Source: AP-15 sp963812675 (lineage in GTDB: Bacteria > Pseudomonadota > Alphaproteobacteria > ATCC43930 > CGMCC-115725). Taken from it: 64,000 nucleotides of DNA. A model generated the notes under the pieces. That model saw nothing but the letters and a program-made list of their open reading frames with translations, had not been told where the DNA came from and did not search any database. Both the position numbers and the translations under genes were made by a program. Of this stretch, positions 51,758 to 60,933 are shown piece by piece; positions within the stretch are counted from its first letter, which is position 1, and every line of letters begins with the position of its first letter. Where the stretch lies: positions 1 through 64,000 of the forward strand of contig CAWEWR010000026.1 of assembly GCA_963812675.1 (NCBI GenBank), read 5' to 3'.

Positions 51758-52966
51758 CTAGGTGGTGGCGAGGCGAGGCTCGATCGCTCGGCTGCGCCGG
51801 CGCGGCGGGCCCCCGGCGAGGATCTGCACGACGCCGGCGCCAAAGCCGATCAGGACACCGGTCTGCCAAGCACGGTCATAGGACCCCGTCACGTCAAAGA
51901 TCAGCCCGCCGCCCCACGCACCCAGCGACGATCCGACCTGATGCATGACAAAGGCGATGCCGAGCAGGGTCGCCATGTAGCGAGTGCCGAACATCTCGGC
52001 TACCAGGCCGCTGACCAGCGGTGCCACACTGAGCCACAGCATGCCCATCGCCGCTGCAAACAGAAGTGTGCTCGCCGGTGTCGGTGGCATCACGAAATAG
52101 GCCGTGAACACCATCGCGCGCAGGATGTAGAGAAGCCCGAGCAGGATGTGCTTCGGGTACCGCCCGCCGAGCCAACCGGCCAGCAGCGAGCCGACGCAGT
52201 TCATCCCGCCGATGACTGCGATAGCCTCGGCACTCAGCATCGGGTCCTGGCCGCAGATTGCCAGATAAGTCGGCAGATGGGTGGTCAGAAACACGAGATT
52301 AAGACCGCAGACGAAATATGCTCCCGACATGACGAGAAACGGTCGGTGCCGCGCGGCCTGACCGATCATCGCGCGCATCGTGGTCGTCGGCGCAGCCAAT
52401 CCGGGCAGCCGGTCGGCGCCGCCGGCACAGAATCCTGCTGGCAGCATCGTGATGGCGAGAAGCAAAAAAAACAGTACCCCAACCTGCCAGACTTGGTGCG
52501 TGAGCAGCGTTTGCGTGGTCAACGGGATCAGCAGCGTGCCGAGCGACCCGGCGGCGGATACGATGCCCAGCACCTTGCTCCTGCGCTGTTCTGGGATCGC
52601 GCGAGCAGTGGCGGTCAAGGCGAGGGACGAAGCGGTGCACGACAGCGCCACGCCGATCAACACGCCAGATGCGATCAGCGCCGGCGCACCACCGGCCGCA
52701 GCCATGACCGCAAGCCCGATGACATAGATCCCGGCGCCGGCCACCATTGTCGAACGCAGACCGAAACGATCGGCAATCGCACCGACTGGAGCCTGCGACA
52801 GGCCCCAGACTATGTTTTGGACTGCGACGGCCAACGTGAAATCGGCCGTACTCAACGCGAGGTCGCGGGTCACCGGCGTCAGGAAAAGACCGAGGCTCTG
52901 GCGCATTCCCATCCCGAGACTTAGGAGCACGCCCGCGCCGATCAAAATTAGTCTTGTTTGGCCCAT
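51758..52966 (-). CDS. MFS transporter
   Basis: 402 residues from ATG 52966 (MGQTRLILIGAG); an ATG 36 bp upstream and a TTG are alternatives. Twelve membrane helices are visible. The typical MFS loop appears as GAIADRFGLRSTMV (motif A) and the second-half equivalent GWLGGRYPKHILL. It belongs to the monocarboxylate/oxalate-formate-like branch by general look. The substrate is unknown. Cys residues are few and no partner gene is linked. Confidence 0.85.
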   Translation of the reverse strand: MGQTRLILIGAGVLLSLGMGMRQSLGLFLTPVTRDLALSTADFTLAVAVQNIVWGLSQAPVGAIADRFGLRSTMVAGAGIYVIGLAVMAAAGGAPALIASGVLIGVALSCTASSLALTATARAIPEQRRSKVLGIVSAAGSLGTLLIPLTTQTLLTHQVWQVGVLFFLLLAITMLPAGFCAGGADRLPGLAAPTTTMRAMIGQAARHRPFLVMSGAYFVCGLNLVFLTTHLPTYLAICGQDPMLSAEAIAVIGGMNCVGSLLAGWLGGRYPKHILLGLLYILRAMVFTAYFVMPPTPASTLLFAAAMGMLWLSVAPLVSGLVAEMFGTRYMATLLGIAFVMHQVGSSLGAWGGGLIFDVTGSYDRAWQTGVLIGFGAGVVQILAGGPPRRRSRAIEPRLATT

Positions 52967-53290
52967 CTTCACTGGCGTTGCCGATCTTGACCATCGGATC
53001 ATTTGCAGCCCGAGCTCAGGTATCAAGAATTTCCTCGGCTGCGCTGATCTGCCCTGTTCGCCGCGAATAGCCGGCCCGCCGATTCGCCCAAAATCGTTGG
53101 GTTAACCAAGTTTAGTCACAAATTCGCCCTCCGCTTCTACACAGGCCGAGGTTTAGTAGTAGCAGGGACAATATGCCCTAACGCGGCCCGTAGCGGCTCG
53201 CCGGGAGGAACATGTCTGGCATCAATAGGCAGCCGAGCATGATGCGGCGGGTTGCGTGCATACGGCCGTTCAAGCGGGCAGCTTCGATCG

Positions 53291-53533
53291 ATGGCTGATC
53301 TGCCGCCGCCGAACACCAATAGATGGGTGGCTCGCCGCAAGGCTGCGGTCCTCGCAGCCCTGCGCAGCGGCGCCATCACAATGGAGGAGGCTTGCCGCCG
53401 GTACGCACTTTCCGAGGAAGAGCTGCTCGATTGGCAGCGCGCGTTCGAGACATATGGCCTCACCGGACTGCGCGCCACTCGCCTTCGGGGTCGCCGCGTC
53501 CGTCGACTAAAGTCCGCCGATCCGCAGGGATGA
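53291..53533 (+). CDS. sciP: CtrA inhibitor SciP (DUF1153)
   Basis: 80 residues from ATG 53291. The whole protein is the DUF1153 domain: LPPPNTNRWVARRKAAVLAA, ITMEEACRRYALSEEELLDW, then FETYGLTGLRATRL. In Caulobacter SciP is a small helix-turn-helix protein that binds CtrA-controlled promoters and blocks transcription by CtrA in G1. Here it marks an alphaproteobacterium with CtrA-type cell cycle control. A degenerate CtrA-like box (TTAA-N7-TAGT) lies at 53102. Confidence 0.93.
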   Translation: MADLPPPNTNRWVARRKAAVLAALRSGAITMEEACRRYALSEEELLDWQRAFETYGLTGLRATRLRGRRVRRLKSADPQG

Positions 53534-53634
53534 CGGGCGTTGCACCCCGAGTTGGTTTGACGGGTTTTGGACAGTCGAGTTGCAACACTGGAAACCAATT
53601 CCGATCCGATGCCATCAGCGGAGAGTATCGGGCT

Positions 53635-54225
53635 GTGACCCAAGGGGTGCGCGTTACAATCTCCGAGCTGCACGAGCGTTGGGCGAGCCTCGAGAACGAA
53701 TGCCATTGCCTTGCCATCATAATAGAGGAGGCACTTAACGGCGGCGCCGATGCAACTCTGCTGCGCGATCGGCAGGCCCTCCTGATGCTCCACATCAGTG
53801 CGGTAGTGGCCGAGATCCGCGAAGCGCCGGCGATCACGCTGCATGACCACCTCGCGTTGCTCAACGTCGCAATCGAGCATGAAATCGATTTGGCGGCTGA
53901 CATTGCTTTCTACGGCGCGACAGACTTTCCCATGATCACGCGTCTGCTGCGAGCCTTGGCACGAATTGCGCCGGGTTTCGAATTCAACTCGCTGCGGCGG
54001 TCGTTGTCGTCGCCCGGCCAGTTCGAGCAATTGATGAACGATGGTATCGAAGCGGGCGTACCGATCGGCGTTGGCGGCCGGCAGTTGGAACTGGACTACC
54101 GGGGCGATGCGGATCCCTCTATAGGTCGGACCGGCTCGAATACGATATTGCCGCTTTCGCTGGGGCCGAGCCCGGCGATCGGGGTTTCCGCGAAGATGAC
54201 GTTGCCGAACACCGATCGACCTTGA
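53635..54225 (+). CDS. hypothetical protein, mostly helical
   Basis: 196 residues from GTG 53635 with GGAGAG upstream. The first 140 residues are amphipathic helices (ISELHERWASLENECHCLAI, TLLRDRQALLMLHISAVVAE, ALLNVAIEHEIDLAADIAFY); the tail is loop-like. No family recognised and no signal peptide. The last 130 bp overlap the convergent beta-helix gene, so the true C-terminus may be less conserved. It lies 100 bp after sciP and could be part of its transcript. Confidence 0.55.
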   Translation: MTQGVRVTISELHERWASLENECHCLAIIIEEALNGGADATLLRDRQALLMLHISAVVAEIREAPAITLHDHLALLNVAIEHEIDLAADIAFYGATDFPMITRLLRALARIAPGFEFNSLRRSLSSPGQFEQLMNDGIEAGVPIGVGGRQLELDYRGDADPSIGRTGSNTILPLSLGPSPAIGVSAKMTLPNTDRP

Positions 54226-55286
54226 CGCGCTGCGCTGTCGAACTCGATGCCGGTATGCGGCGAATAGATCTTGTTGCCGAACACCTCGGCCCGCTTCAGC
54301 GGCAAATCATGATCGCGAAAAACCGCAGCCGCCGGCTCTCCGCCGATCAGAACGTTATCATGAAAACTGATACGCCCGGAGCCCTGGAAAAGTGCTTCGC
54401 GCGGGTTGTCGACCAACAGATTGCCGTAGATCTCATAGAGATCGTTCGAGCCCGCGCCCTTTTCGGGAAAGCCTCCCACCAACAAGTTCGGTCGATTGCC
54501 GTCAGGTGACGGGCGACCGCTTTTCTTGAAGACATTATATCTGATGGTGGTGGCTTGTGCTCCTTCCGGCATGCCAGGCAGCTCAGGACGCGCGATCTGG
54601 TATTTGATCTGCATGCCATAGCCGATCGGGTCCACGACCAGATTGTTTTCGATCAATCCTGCAATGAACGGGGCGGTGCCGTCGGAATCACCGAGATAAA
54701 GCGCCGTGCCGGCTGAAAGGATCGTGTTTCTCCGGATGACCCAGTTCCAGGTCGGGATCTTGGTCGTGATACCGTCGGTCTGCTGGTTGGCGCCGGCCCC
54801 AATGATCAGGTTGCCGTCGAGAACGATGTGATGTGTGGCGGGATGCGGCGACGCCAGAGCCTTGACGCCGTCCGCTCCTGGGATTCCACGGCCGTCGATT
54901 ACTAGGTTGCTGACCACGACGTAGCTAGAGTCGACGATCTCGACGGTCCTGTTGCCGATCTCTCCAAAAATGACGGCGGGCCGTTCTCCAGCCGGTCCCG
55001 TGATCGTGATGCAATGGCCGGGAGCACCCGCGAGGTTCGCTATAGCGAGGCGGGGGTACTCTCCCCCTGCCAGAACCAGGGTATCGCCGGGCACGAGGCC
55101 GGAGATCATCCTGCGATAATTGGAAGGATCCGCTCGCAGAATTCGCCTTGGTTCCTGCGCAGCGCAAAATTCCGGGGGTGGCGCGCCGCGCGGCTCATTG
55201 CCCGCCAGGTCCATTCTTCCGCCGCCTTGGCAGGCGGAGAGGGCGGAGGAAGCGAGACACAACGCGACGAGCGTCTCTCGCCTCAT
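54096..55286 (-). CDS. lipoprotein with parallel beta-helix (pectate-lyase-like) fold
   Basis: 396 residues. The lipobox LSAC gives a lipidated Cys near residue 19. Repeating N-x-I/L/V turns (VVVSNLVIDG, IVLDGNLIIGAG, VIRRNTILSAG, LIENNLVVDP, EIYGNLLVDNP, SFHDNVLIGG, EVFGNKIYSP, VFGNVIFAE) form right-handed beta-helix rungs. Such proteins bind or cleave polysaccharides such as alginate or pectin. No catalytic residues can be assigned. Probably a surface polysaccharide-binding or lyase protein. Confidence 0.85.
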   Translation of the reverse strand: MRRETLVALCLASSALSACQGGGRMDLAGNEPRGAPPPEFCAAQEPRRILRADPSNYRRMISGLVPGDTLVLAGGEYPRLAIANLAGAPGHCITITGPAGERPAVIFGEIGNRTVEIVDSSYVVVSNLVIDGRGIPGADGVKALASPHPATHHIVLDGNLIIGAGANQQTDGITTKIPTWNWVIRRNTILSAGTALYLGDSDGTAPFIAGLIENNLVVDPIGYGMQIKYQIARPELPGMPEGAQATTIRYNVFKKSGRPSPDGNRPNLLVGGFPEKGAGSNDLYEIYGNLLVDNPREALFQGSGRISFHDNVLIGGEPAAAVFRDHDLPLKRAEVFGNKIYSPHTGIEFDSAARQGRSVFGNVIFAETPIAGLGPSESGNIVFEPVRPIEGSASPR

Positions 55287-55334
55287 CTCCGTCCAACCCC
55301 ACGCTCCCCTTGCTTGAGGCGCCAGGTCGCCCGG

Positions 55335-56027
55335 TTACTCCGCGGCGGCTCTAACCGGCTCGATGAACCGCGCGATCCACTTGTTGCGGCGCTTTACGTT
55401 CTCCCGATACATCGCCTCGAACTCGGCGGGCGGGAAGGAGTGCGTCGAGGCGCGGTTGAGCAGCGCTTCGCACCAGGCTTTGAGCCGCGGGAAATTCTCT
55501 ATGTGGCCAAGCCTCTTTACCCGGTCGAGAAACACGTAGCGCTGCAGGAACGGGGCATAGGCCGCGTCGACCAGCGAGTACTTTGCGCCATTGAACAATG
55601 GGCCGCTGCCTTGCTTTTCCAGGGCCCGCTCGAGGCGCTCGAAGGGCACCGGGATCTGCTCGGCAGCCTTGTTGTACTCCGCCTCGGTGTCCGCATAAGC
55701 CGTTGCCGTGACCGTACTGGCGAAGGTGGGCACATAATCGGTCCAGGCCCGATTTAGCGCGCGCTCGACCGGGTCTTCCGGATGCAGACGCGGCGCGATG
55801 GTCTCGTCCAGGTACTCGTTGATGGCATTGGATTCGAACAGCGAAATCCTGTCGTCGATACGAAGCACCGGCACTTTCTTGTGCGGAGAGATGGCGAGGA
55901 ACCAGTCGGGCCGATTGTCCGGTTCGATGTGACGGAGCTCGAATTCGGTGTTTTTCTCGCGCAGCACAATCGCCGAACGCTGCACCCAAGGGCAGGTCTT
56001 AAAGCTGACCAGCATGTATTTTGCCAT
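55335..56027 (-). CDS. glutathione S-transferase family protein
   Basis: 230 residues. The thioredoxin-like N-terminal domain has SFKTCPWVQRSAIVLREKN, VPVLRIDD with the cis-Pro, and the glutathione contact FESNAINEYLD; the helical C-terminal domain follows. The Cys in TCPW may be the catalytic residue, as in omega/beta-type GSTs and SspA-like proteins. Cytoplasmic; substrate unknown. Confidence 0.9.
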   Translation of the reverse strand: MAKYMLVSFKTCPWVQRSAIVLREKNTEFELRHIEPDNRPDWFLAISPHKKVPVLRIDDRISLFESNAINEYLDETIAPRLHPEDPVERALNRAWTDYVPTFASTVTATAYADTEAEYNKAAEQIPVPFERLERALEKQGSGPLFNGAKYSLVDAAYAPFLQRYVFLDRVKRLGHIENFPRLKAWCEALLNRASTHSFPPAEFEAMYRENVKRRNKWIARFIEPVRAAAE

Positions 56028-56119
56028 GGCGACCTTCGGTTGGTTGGTTGAGGCCTACATGATTGCACGCCCGCGACGCGGGGTTAACCGCAAAATAGAA
56101 TCGGGCTCGCCGATCCCGC

Positions 56120-56902
56120 TCACCTGCCCTTGAAGACCGGCCGGCGCTTCTCGACGAAAGCTCGGCTCGCCTCCAAATGGTCCTCGGTCATCGCGGTGCG
56201 CGCCTGATGCACGGCCTCCATTTCGAGCACCGCGGCCAATGACTCGGTTTCCGCCGCGAACAAATTGCGCTTCATGTAGCCGTAAGCGACGCGCGGCCCA
56301 TCGGCGATGCGGCGGGCGAGGGCGGTGGTTTCGCGCTGCAGTGCTTCATCATCGACGACGCGGTTGACCAGGCCGAGAGTGGCCGCCGCCGCGGCGTCGA
56401 TAATGTCGCCGAGAAAATAGAGCTCGCGCGCCTTTGCCGTGCCGACCAGCCGCGTCAAGCTCCACGACCCGCCAAAGTCGCCGGAATAGCCGACCCCCGC
56501 GAACCCTGTCCCGAAGCGGGCGGAGCGGCCGGCGATGCGCAGGTCGCACGCCATGGCCAGTCCCAACCCCGCGCCGACCGCCGGGCCGTTGACCATGGCG
56601 ATCGCGACCTTCGGGAGCGTCCGCAGCAGCAGCGGAAGCTGATGCATTCGCCGCAGCCCTTCGACGCGCTCCTCGAAACTTTGGCTGGCTCGCGTCTCCA
56701 TCGTCTTCACGTCGCCGCCCGCGCAAAAGCCGCGTCCGGCGCCAGTGACGACGATCGCGCCGACTTCGGCATCGCCGCCCAAGCGCTGCAGCGCTTCGCC
56801 CAAAGCCTCGAGCATCGCGGGCGAGAACGCGTTCAGCCGATCGGGCCGATTGAGCTTCAGCCAGGCGATCCCATCTTCCCTGGTTTCCAGCAGCTCGGTC
56901 AT
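56120..56902 (-). CDS. enoyl-CoA hydratase/isomerase, PaaG-like
   Basis: 260 residues, crotonase fold. CoA/oxyanion loops GRGFCAGGDVKTM and GPAVGAGLGLAMACDLRIA are present. At the catalytic region the usual Glu of hydratases is absent and the sequence is GVGYSGDFGGSWSLTRLVG, with Asp, as in PaaG-type isomerases that act on phenylacetyl-CoA ring intermediates. It therefore looks like an isomerase rather than a hydratase. Single gene, no paa neighbours. Confidence 0.88.
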   Translation of the reverse strand: MTELLETREDGIAWLKLNRPDRLNAFSPAMLEALGEALQRLGGDAEVGAIVVTGAGRGFCAGGDVKTMETRASQSFEERVEGLRRMHQLPLLLRTLPKVAIAMVNGPAVGAGLGLAMACDLRIAGRSARFGTGFAGVGYSGDFGGSWSLTRLVGTAKARELYFLGDIIDAAAAATLGLVNRVVDDEALQRETTALARRIADGPRVAYGYMKRNLFAAETESLAAVLEMEAVHQARTAMTEDHLEASRAFVEKRRPVFKGR

Positions 56903-56926
56903 CTCGGTCCTATAATGGAGGCTCCG

Positions 56927-57373
56927 CTACCACGGCGGTGGCTGATAGTAAGGCGGTGGATAATAGTAGGGTGAGGACGCGGCCGCGGCGCCGGCTGCAG
57001 CGCCGACCGCCACACCCGCCGCGACGCCGGCGCCAACTCCAACCGCGGTGCCGCCGTAGTACGTGCCCCCGCGATAAACCGTGGTTGGACCTCGGTAAGC
57101 GCCGCCATAGTAGGCGCCGCCGGGCGCGCGATACGCGGTCCCGCCATAGGGTCCGCGAGCGGCAGCGCCGCCGTAGGGGCCTCGAACGGCAGCGCCGCCT
57201 GCCGGGCCGCGATAAGCGGCGGCGCCTCCCGGCCCGCGAACCGCGGTGCCGCCCATTGGACCCCGATAGGCAGCGCCGCCATAGGCGCCGTGAACTGCGC
57301 CCCAACCGAACGCGTCCGGCGCCATCGACGACGCCAACACTACACTCAGACAGACGACGCTCAGCCGCTTCAT
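56927..57373 (-). CDS. exported Gly/Tyr/Pro-rich repeat protein
   Basis: 148 residues. A signal peptide (MKRLSVVCLSVVLASSMAPD) is followed by about six repeats of an AYRGP-x-GG or AVRGP-x-GG unit, a tyrosine-glycine stretch, a glycine-zipper-like segment (GVGAGVAAGVAVGAAAGAAA) and a Tyr/Pro tail (PYYYPPPYYQPPP). It is likely an envelope or surface protein of low complexity. The start overlaps the stop of the upstream DUF2092 gene by 4 bp, so they are made together. Confidence 0.75.
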   Translation of the reverse strand: MKRLSVVCLSVVLASSMAPDAFGWGAVHGAYGGAAYRGPMGGTAVRGPGGAAAYRGPAGGAAVRGPYGGAAARGPYGGTAYRAPGGAYYGGAYRGPTTVYRGGTYYGGTAVGVGAGVAAGVAVGAAAGAAAASSPYYYPPPYYQPPPW

Positions 57374-58185
57374 GGCTTACCTCCCTTGCCCTTGGCTGGT
57401 GGCGCCGCCGCCGCGACCGGCTTCAATTGCACCTGCGTCGCGTCTGCCGGCGGCTGGAAGGTGAAATCCGCGTCGGACGGATGGATATTGAAGTTCCAAT
57501 CCGAGAACTCGGCGACGAAGTTTGGTTCGCCTGGCAATGTTCGGTAGGTCACGATCAGCCGGCGTGGCAGCGACTGATCGTTCTTCTCCACCCAGAGCTC
57601 GAGCTCGATGCCGGGTGGCTGGGAGAAGAACATGTGAAGGCAGGGGATGCCGTCGATCGTCACCGTATCGACCACCATGCCCTCGGTCACACCCGTCAGA
57701 AAGGCCTTGCCCGGATCCTCGGTCAGGAAATCGGCAAGCGGGAAATCAATGCCGAGGCGCCCCACCGCCTCCTTCAGCATTCCCGTGATGGTGCCCTCCG
57801 GCACCGGAATGCTCGCGTATTTTTTCTCGGTGGCCGAGTAGACGACGACGGTCTTGCCGTCAAAAACGAGCTTGCTCGCCCCGTCGTCTCCGGTCCTATC
57901 GACAAGCAGGCGGTTCGGCCGGTGCACGGTGACCTTGAGGGTGTGGAAGATGTGAAGAGGGTAACCGTTCGCGTCCGAATGGTCCCGGATCGTCCGCGCC
58001 TGAAACGAGAGTTGCTCGGCCCGCAGGCTCTGGCCCATCTTCATCAGGGCCGCGCCCGCCTCCTCGCTGATCGCCGGCTTTTTTTGCTGGGTGGCGGCGT
58101 GCGATGCGGGTGCCGCTAACGGGAGAATGCCGATCAGGCCGCCGGCTAACAAGGCATCCAGGATGATGACATATCTGAGCTTCAC
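57370..58185 (-). CDS. exported DUF2092 protein
   Basis: 271 residues. A signal sequence (LLAGGLIGILPLAAPASHA) is followed by an outer-membrane lipoprotein-carrier-like fold (similar to LolA/RseB): MKMGQSLRAEQLSFQAR, VHRPNRLLVDRTGD, GKTVVVYSATEKKYASI. DUF2092 proteins are periplasmic and often paired with a low-complexity surface protein, as here by overlap with the repeat protein gene. The paired product may need this one for transit or anchoring, by analogy with LolA; this is not proved. Confidence 0.85.
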   Translation of the reverse strand: MKLRYVIILDALLAGGLIGILPLAAPASHAATQQKKPAISEEAGAALMKMGQSLRAEQLSFQARTIRDHSDANGYPLHIFHTLKVTVHRPNRLLVDRTGDDGASKLVFDGKTVVVYSATEKKYASIPVPEGTITGMLKEAVGRLGIDFPLADFLTEDPGKAFLTGVTEGMVVDTVTIDGIPCLHMFFSQPPGIELELWVEKNDQSLPRRLIVTYRTLPGEPNFVAEFSDWNFNIHPSDADFTFQPPADATQVQLKPVAAAAPPAKGKGGKP

Positions 58186-58362
58186 GAAACTCCCCCTCTC
58201 TAGGTATCCTTGTGTTCACCATAATCAGCACTTTGCAAACCGTCTACGCTCAGCGGCCGATTTACTTTGATCCTATCTTTCGGGGTGTCCTTGCACCCAG
58301 CAATCGTCGCTGTTAGATAGAATTGAGAGTACGGCATAGGACGCTTAGGTTTGGTGGGGGAA

Positions 58363-59418
58363 ATGCAGTCACCGCGCATTCCAAGGTCGAGCGTAATGCC
58401 CCGGTCGGCAATTATGGGCGCATGCCTCGCATTGTTCGCCATGCTGCTCCCCGCTGATTCGCGGGCGCAGATTTACATCGGCGCGGAAGGCGGATGGACC
58501 GGTTTGCCAGATCGGACCGACGACATCCTCAACGTGACCTCGGTCAAGGCGCGCTTCGACGCCGGCTTCAACGTCGGCGTTCGCGGCGGCTACGAGTGGG
58601 GCCCCTGGCGCGTTGAAGAAGAATACAGCTATCGCCAGAACGGCGCCCGGGATCTCGTTGGAACCAACTTCATCATCAAAGGAGTTAGCGGCGACCGGCA
58701 CACCAATGCGATCATGACCAACGTGCTCTACGACTTCACCGTCGGCCATCCGATTACGCCGCATGTCGGGTTCGGAGTCGGTGCGGTCGATGTCTTCGAT
58801 GGGTTGAAGGCCCCTGGCATCGGGCAGCTCTTCAACAACAGCAGCTGGCAATTCGGTTATCAGGGGATAGCCGGAATCCGGTACAACCTGAGCCCGACCT
58901 TCACCCTCGATCTCGACTACCGCTATTTCGCAACAACCCGGCCAACGTTCAATATTCCGAGGACGAATCTGCGTTATCGTACCGCTTACGACACGAACAA
59001 CTTTGTCGCCAGCCTGATTTACCAATTCGTGCCACCGCCGCCCCCGACCCCGGTTCCGGTCGAAGCGCCCGCGCCAACCCCGCCGGCGCCGCAGGTCTTC
59101 CTGGTGTTTTTCGACTGGGATCGCGCGGATGTGACCCCCGCCGGGATGGAAGTCGTGCGGCTGGCGGCGAACGCCTACAAGGCCGGCGGTTCGGTACGCC
59201 TCCAGGTAACCGGGTACACCGATCTTTCGGGCTCCGCCGGCTACAACCAACGGCTTTCGGAGAGACGCGCCAACAATGTTGCCAACGCCCTGGCGACTTT
59301 AGGTGTCGCGCGCAGCGACATGACGGTCACCGGCCGCGGCGAGAACGACCCGCGCGTGCCGACCCCGAAAGGCGTGCGTGAGCCGCAGAACCGGCGTGTC
59401 GAGATCGGTTTTTCCTAG
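58363..59418 (+). CDS. OmpA-family outer membrane protein
   Basis: 351 residues from ATG 58363; a TTG at 58351 is possible. The signal peptide is followed by an eight-strand beta-barrel (QIYIGAEGGW, PHVGFGVGAVDVFDG, LDLDYRYF, SLIYQF) and a Pro-rich hinge (PPPPPTPVPVEAPAPTPPAP). The C-terminal OmpA domain binds peptidoglycan: VFFDWDRADVTPAG, GYTDLSGSAGYNQRLSERRA. It links the outer membrane to the wall. Confidence 0.93.
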   Translation: MQSPRIPRSSVMPRSAIMGACLALFAMLLPADSRAQIYIGAEGGWTGLPDRTDDILNVTSVKARFDAGFNVGVRGGYEWGPWRVEEEYSYRQNGARDLVGTNFIIKGVSGDRHTNAIMTNVLYDFTVGHPITPHVGFGVGAVDVFDGLKAPGIGQLFNNSSWQFGYQGIAGIRYNLSPTFTLDLDYRYFATTRPTFNIPRTNLRYRTAYDTNNFVASLIYQFVPPPPPTPVPVEAPAPTPPAPQVFLVFFDWDRADVTPAGMEVVRLAANAYKAGGSVRLQVTGYTDLSGSAGYNQRLSERRANNVANALATLGVARSDMTVTGRGENDPRVPTPKGVREPQNRRVEIGFS

Positions 59419-59610
59419 GGGATCGGCCGCCGCGCGTGCGCAGCACGTCCCGCGGGGATGATTGCGATGGACACGACGCAGAACTTCCGGCGTTAACAGC
59501 AGGTCTGCCGCGGGTTTCGGTCGCATCGCTATCACCGTGTAATCATATACATAGCTGGAACTATCGCAGATCCGGCGCCATTTAGGCGTGTTCGGCCGGA
59601 AAGGTCACCC

Positions 59611-60900
59611 ATGCTGCCAATACCCGCCGTCTTTCAGGTCGCCGATATGCTGGGCGATGCATTTGCGCCCTTGCACCAACCGATGAGCGCCGATGAGCTG
59701 ATTGATTTGGCGAACCGCCGCGCGGGGCTGACCGATTTCGGTGAAACGCCCTTCCAGGCTCCGCTGCGGAACCTTTTGTGGGCGTGTTTCGAGGACGCAA
59801 ATCTGAGCCTGGTGGGGCGGATCGCAACCCGCTGGGACCTGGTCCGGTTCTTGTCGAACCTGCTTCGCCTGGTAGACGAAGAAAAGCGCGCACCCGAAAT
59901 TCTTGCTCAGCCGATCACGAGGCCGATCTTTATCTCTGGGCTTCCCCGTTCGGGCACGACCTTTTTGCATAGCTTGTTAGCCGAGGATCCAGGCAATCTG
60001 GTGCCGCGTGTCTGGCAGCTGATCCACCCCTATCCGCCCAGAAATACCGAGACCGGTCCCGACCGCCGGGCGCGGCGGGTCGCTCGCCAGTTGCGGCTCT
60101 TTGGCTTTCTGGCGCCGGATTTCCGCCGCATGCACCCGATCGACGCGGGCTCGCCCCAGGAATGTTCCGAGATCACCGCACACCTTTTCGCCAGCCTGCG
60201 CTTTGACACGACCTACCGTGTTCCGAGCTACCGGTGCTGGCTCGACGCAACCGGGCATCTCGATGCCTATCGTTTTCACAAGCGCTTTCTGCAGCACCTT
60301 CAGCATCAGACGGCGGATGGCGGGCGCTGGGTGCTCAAATGCCCCGACCATGTCTTCGCGCTGGATGCGATACGGGAAGTTTATCCGGACGCACGCCTGG
60401 TCTTCGTGCACCGGGACCCGCTCGCAGTCTTGTTGTCGGTCGCGCGGCTGACCGAGACGCTGAGACGGCCGTTCACCCGCAGCATCGACAAGGCCGAGAT
60501 CGGCCGTCAGGACAGCGACCGCTGGCTGGCAGCAACCGAGCTAATGATCGCCGCGGCGCAGGAGCAGCGCTTCGCGGAGCCGATCTTTCACGTTCAATAC
60601 CTGGATCTGGTCAAGGACCCTGTGGGCACGGTGGCCGCACTGTACCGTCACTTCGGCGGCGCATTGCACCCCGAGGCCGCGGCCCGAATCGGCCGGCTCG
60701 TCGAGGCAAGGCCGAACGGCGGCTACGGCGCACACGGCTCTCGGCTCGAGGAATACGGTCTCGACGCCGCACTAGAGCGCGAGCGTTACGCGAGGTACAT
60801 GGCGCATTTCGGGATTCAGCCGGAACCACGAAGCCGATCGACGCAGTCGGCGAGGTGTTCGCCAATTCTGGCCTCGCCGCGATCCGCTAAGGTCAAATGA
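59611..60900 (+). CDS. sulfotransferase family protein
   Basis: 429 residues. The PAPS 5'-phosphosulfate loop FISGLPRSGTTFLHSLLAED lies near residues 108-127, and the 3'-phosphate region is seen in DARLVFVHRDPLAVLLSVAR. DHVFALDAIREVYP is the core strand-helix. This resembles bacterial sulfotransferases that act on lipids or sugars. The last 25 residues are Arg/Ser-rich and may be a run-on. No neighbours hint at a substrate. Confidence 0.85.
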   Translation: MLPIPAVFQVADMLGDAFAPLHQPMSADELIDLANRRAGLTDFGETPFQAPLRNLLWACFEDANLSLVGRIATRWDLVRFLSNLLRLVDEEKRAPEILAQPITRPIFISGLPRSGTTFLHSLLAEDPGNLVPRVWQLIHPYPPRNTETGPDRRARRVARQLRLFGFLAPDFRRMHPIDAGSPQECSEITAHLFASLRFDTTYRVPSYRCWLDATGHLDAYRFHKRFLQHLQHQTADGGRWVLKCPDHVFALDAIREVYPDARLVFVHRDPLAVLLSVARLTETLRRPFTRSIDKAEIGRQDSDRWLAATELMIAAAQEQRFAEPIFHVQYLDLVKDPVGTVAALYRHFGGALHPEAAARIGRLVEARPNGGYGAHGSRLEEYGLDAALERERYARYMAHFGIQPEPRSRSTQSARCSPILASPRSAKVK

Positions 60901-60933
60901 TCCGGTTCGGACACGTCCCGGGGCAGCCGGTGG

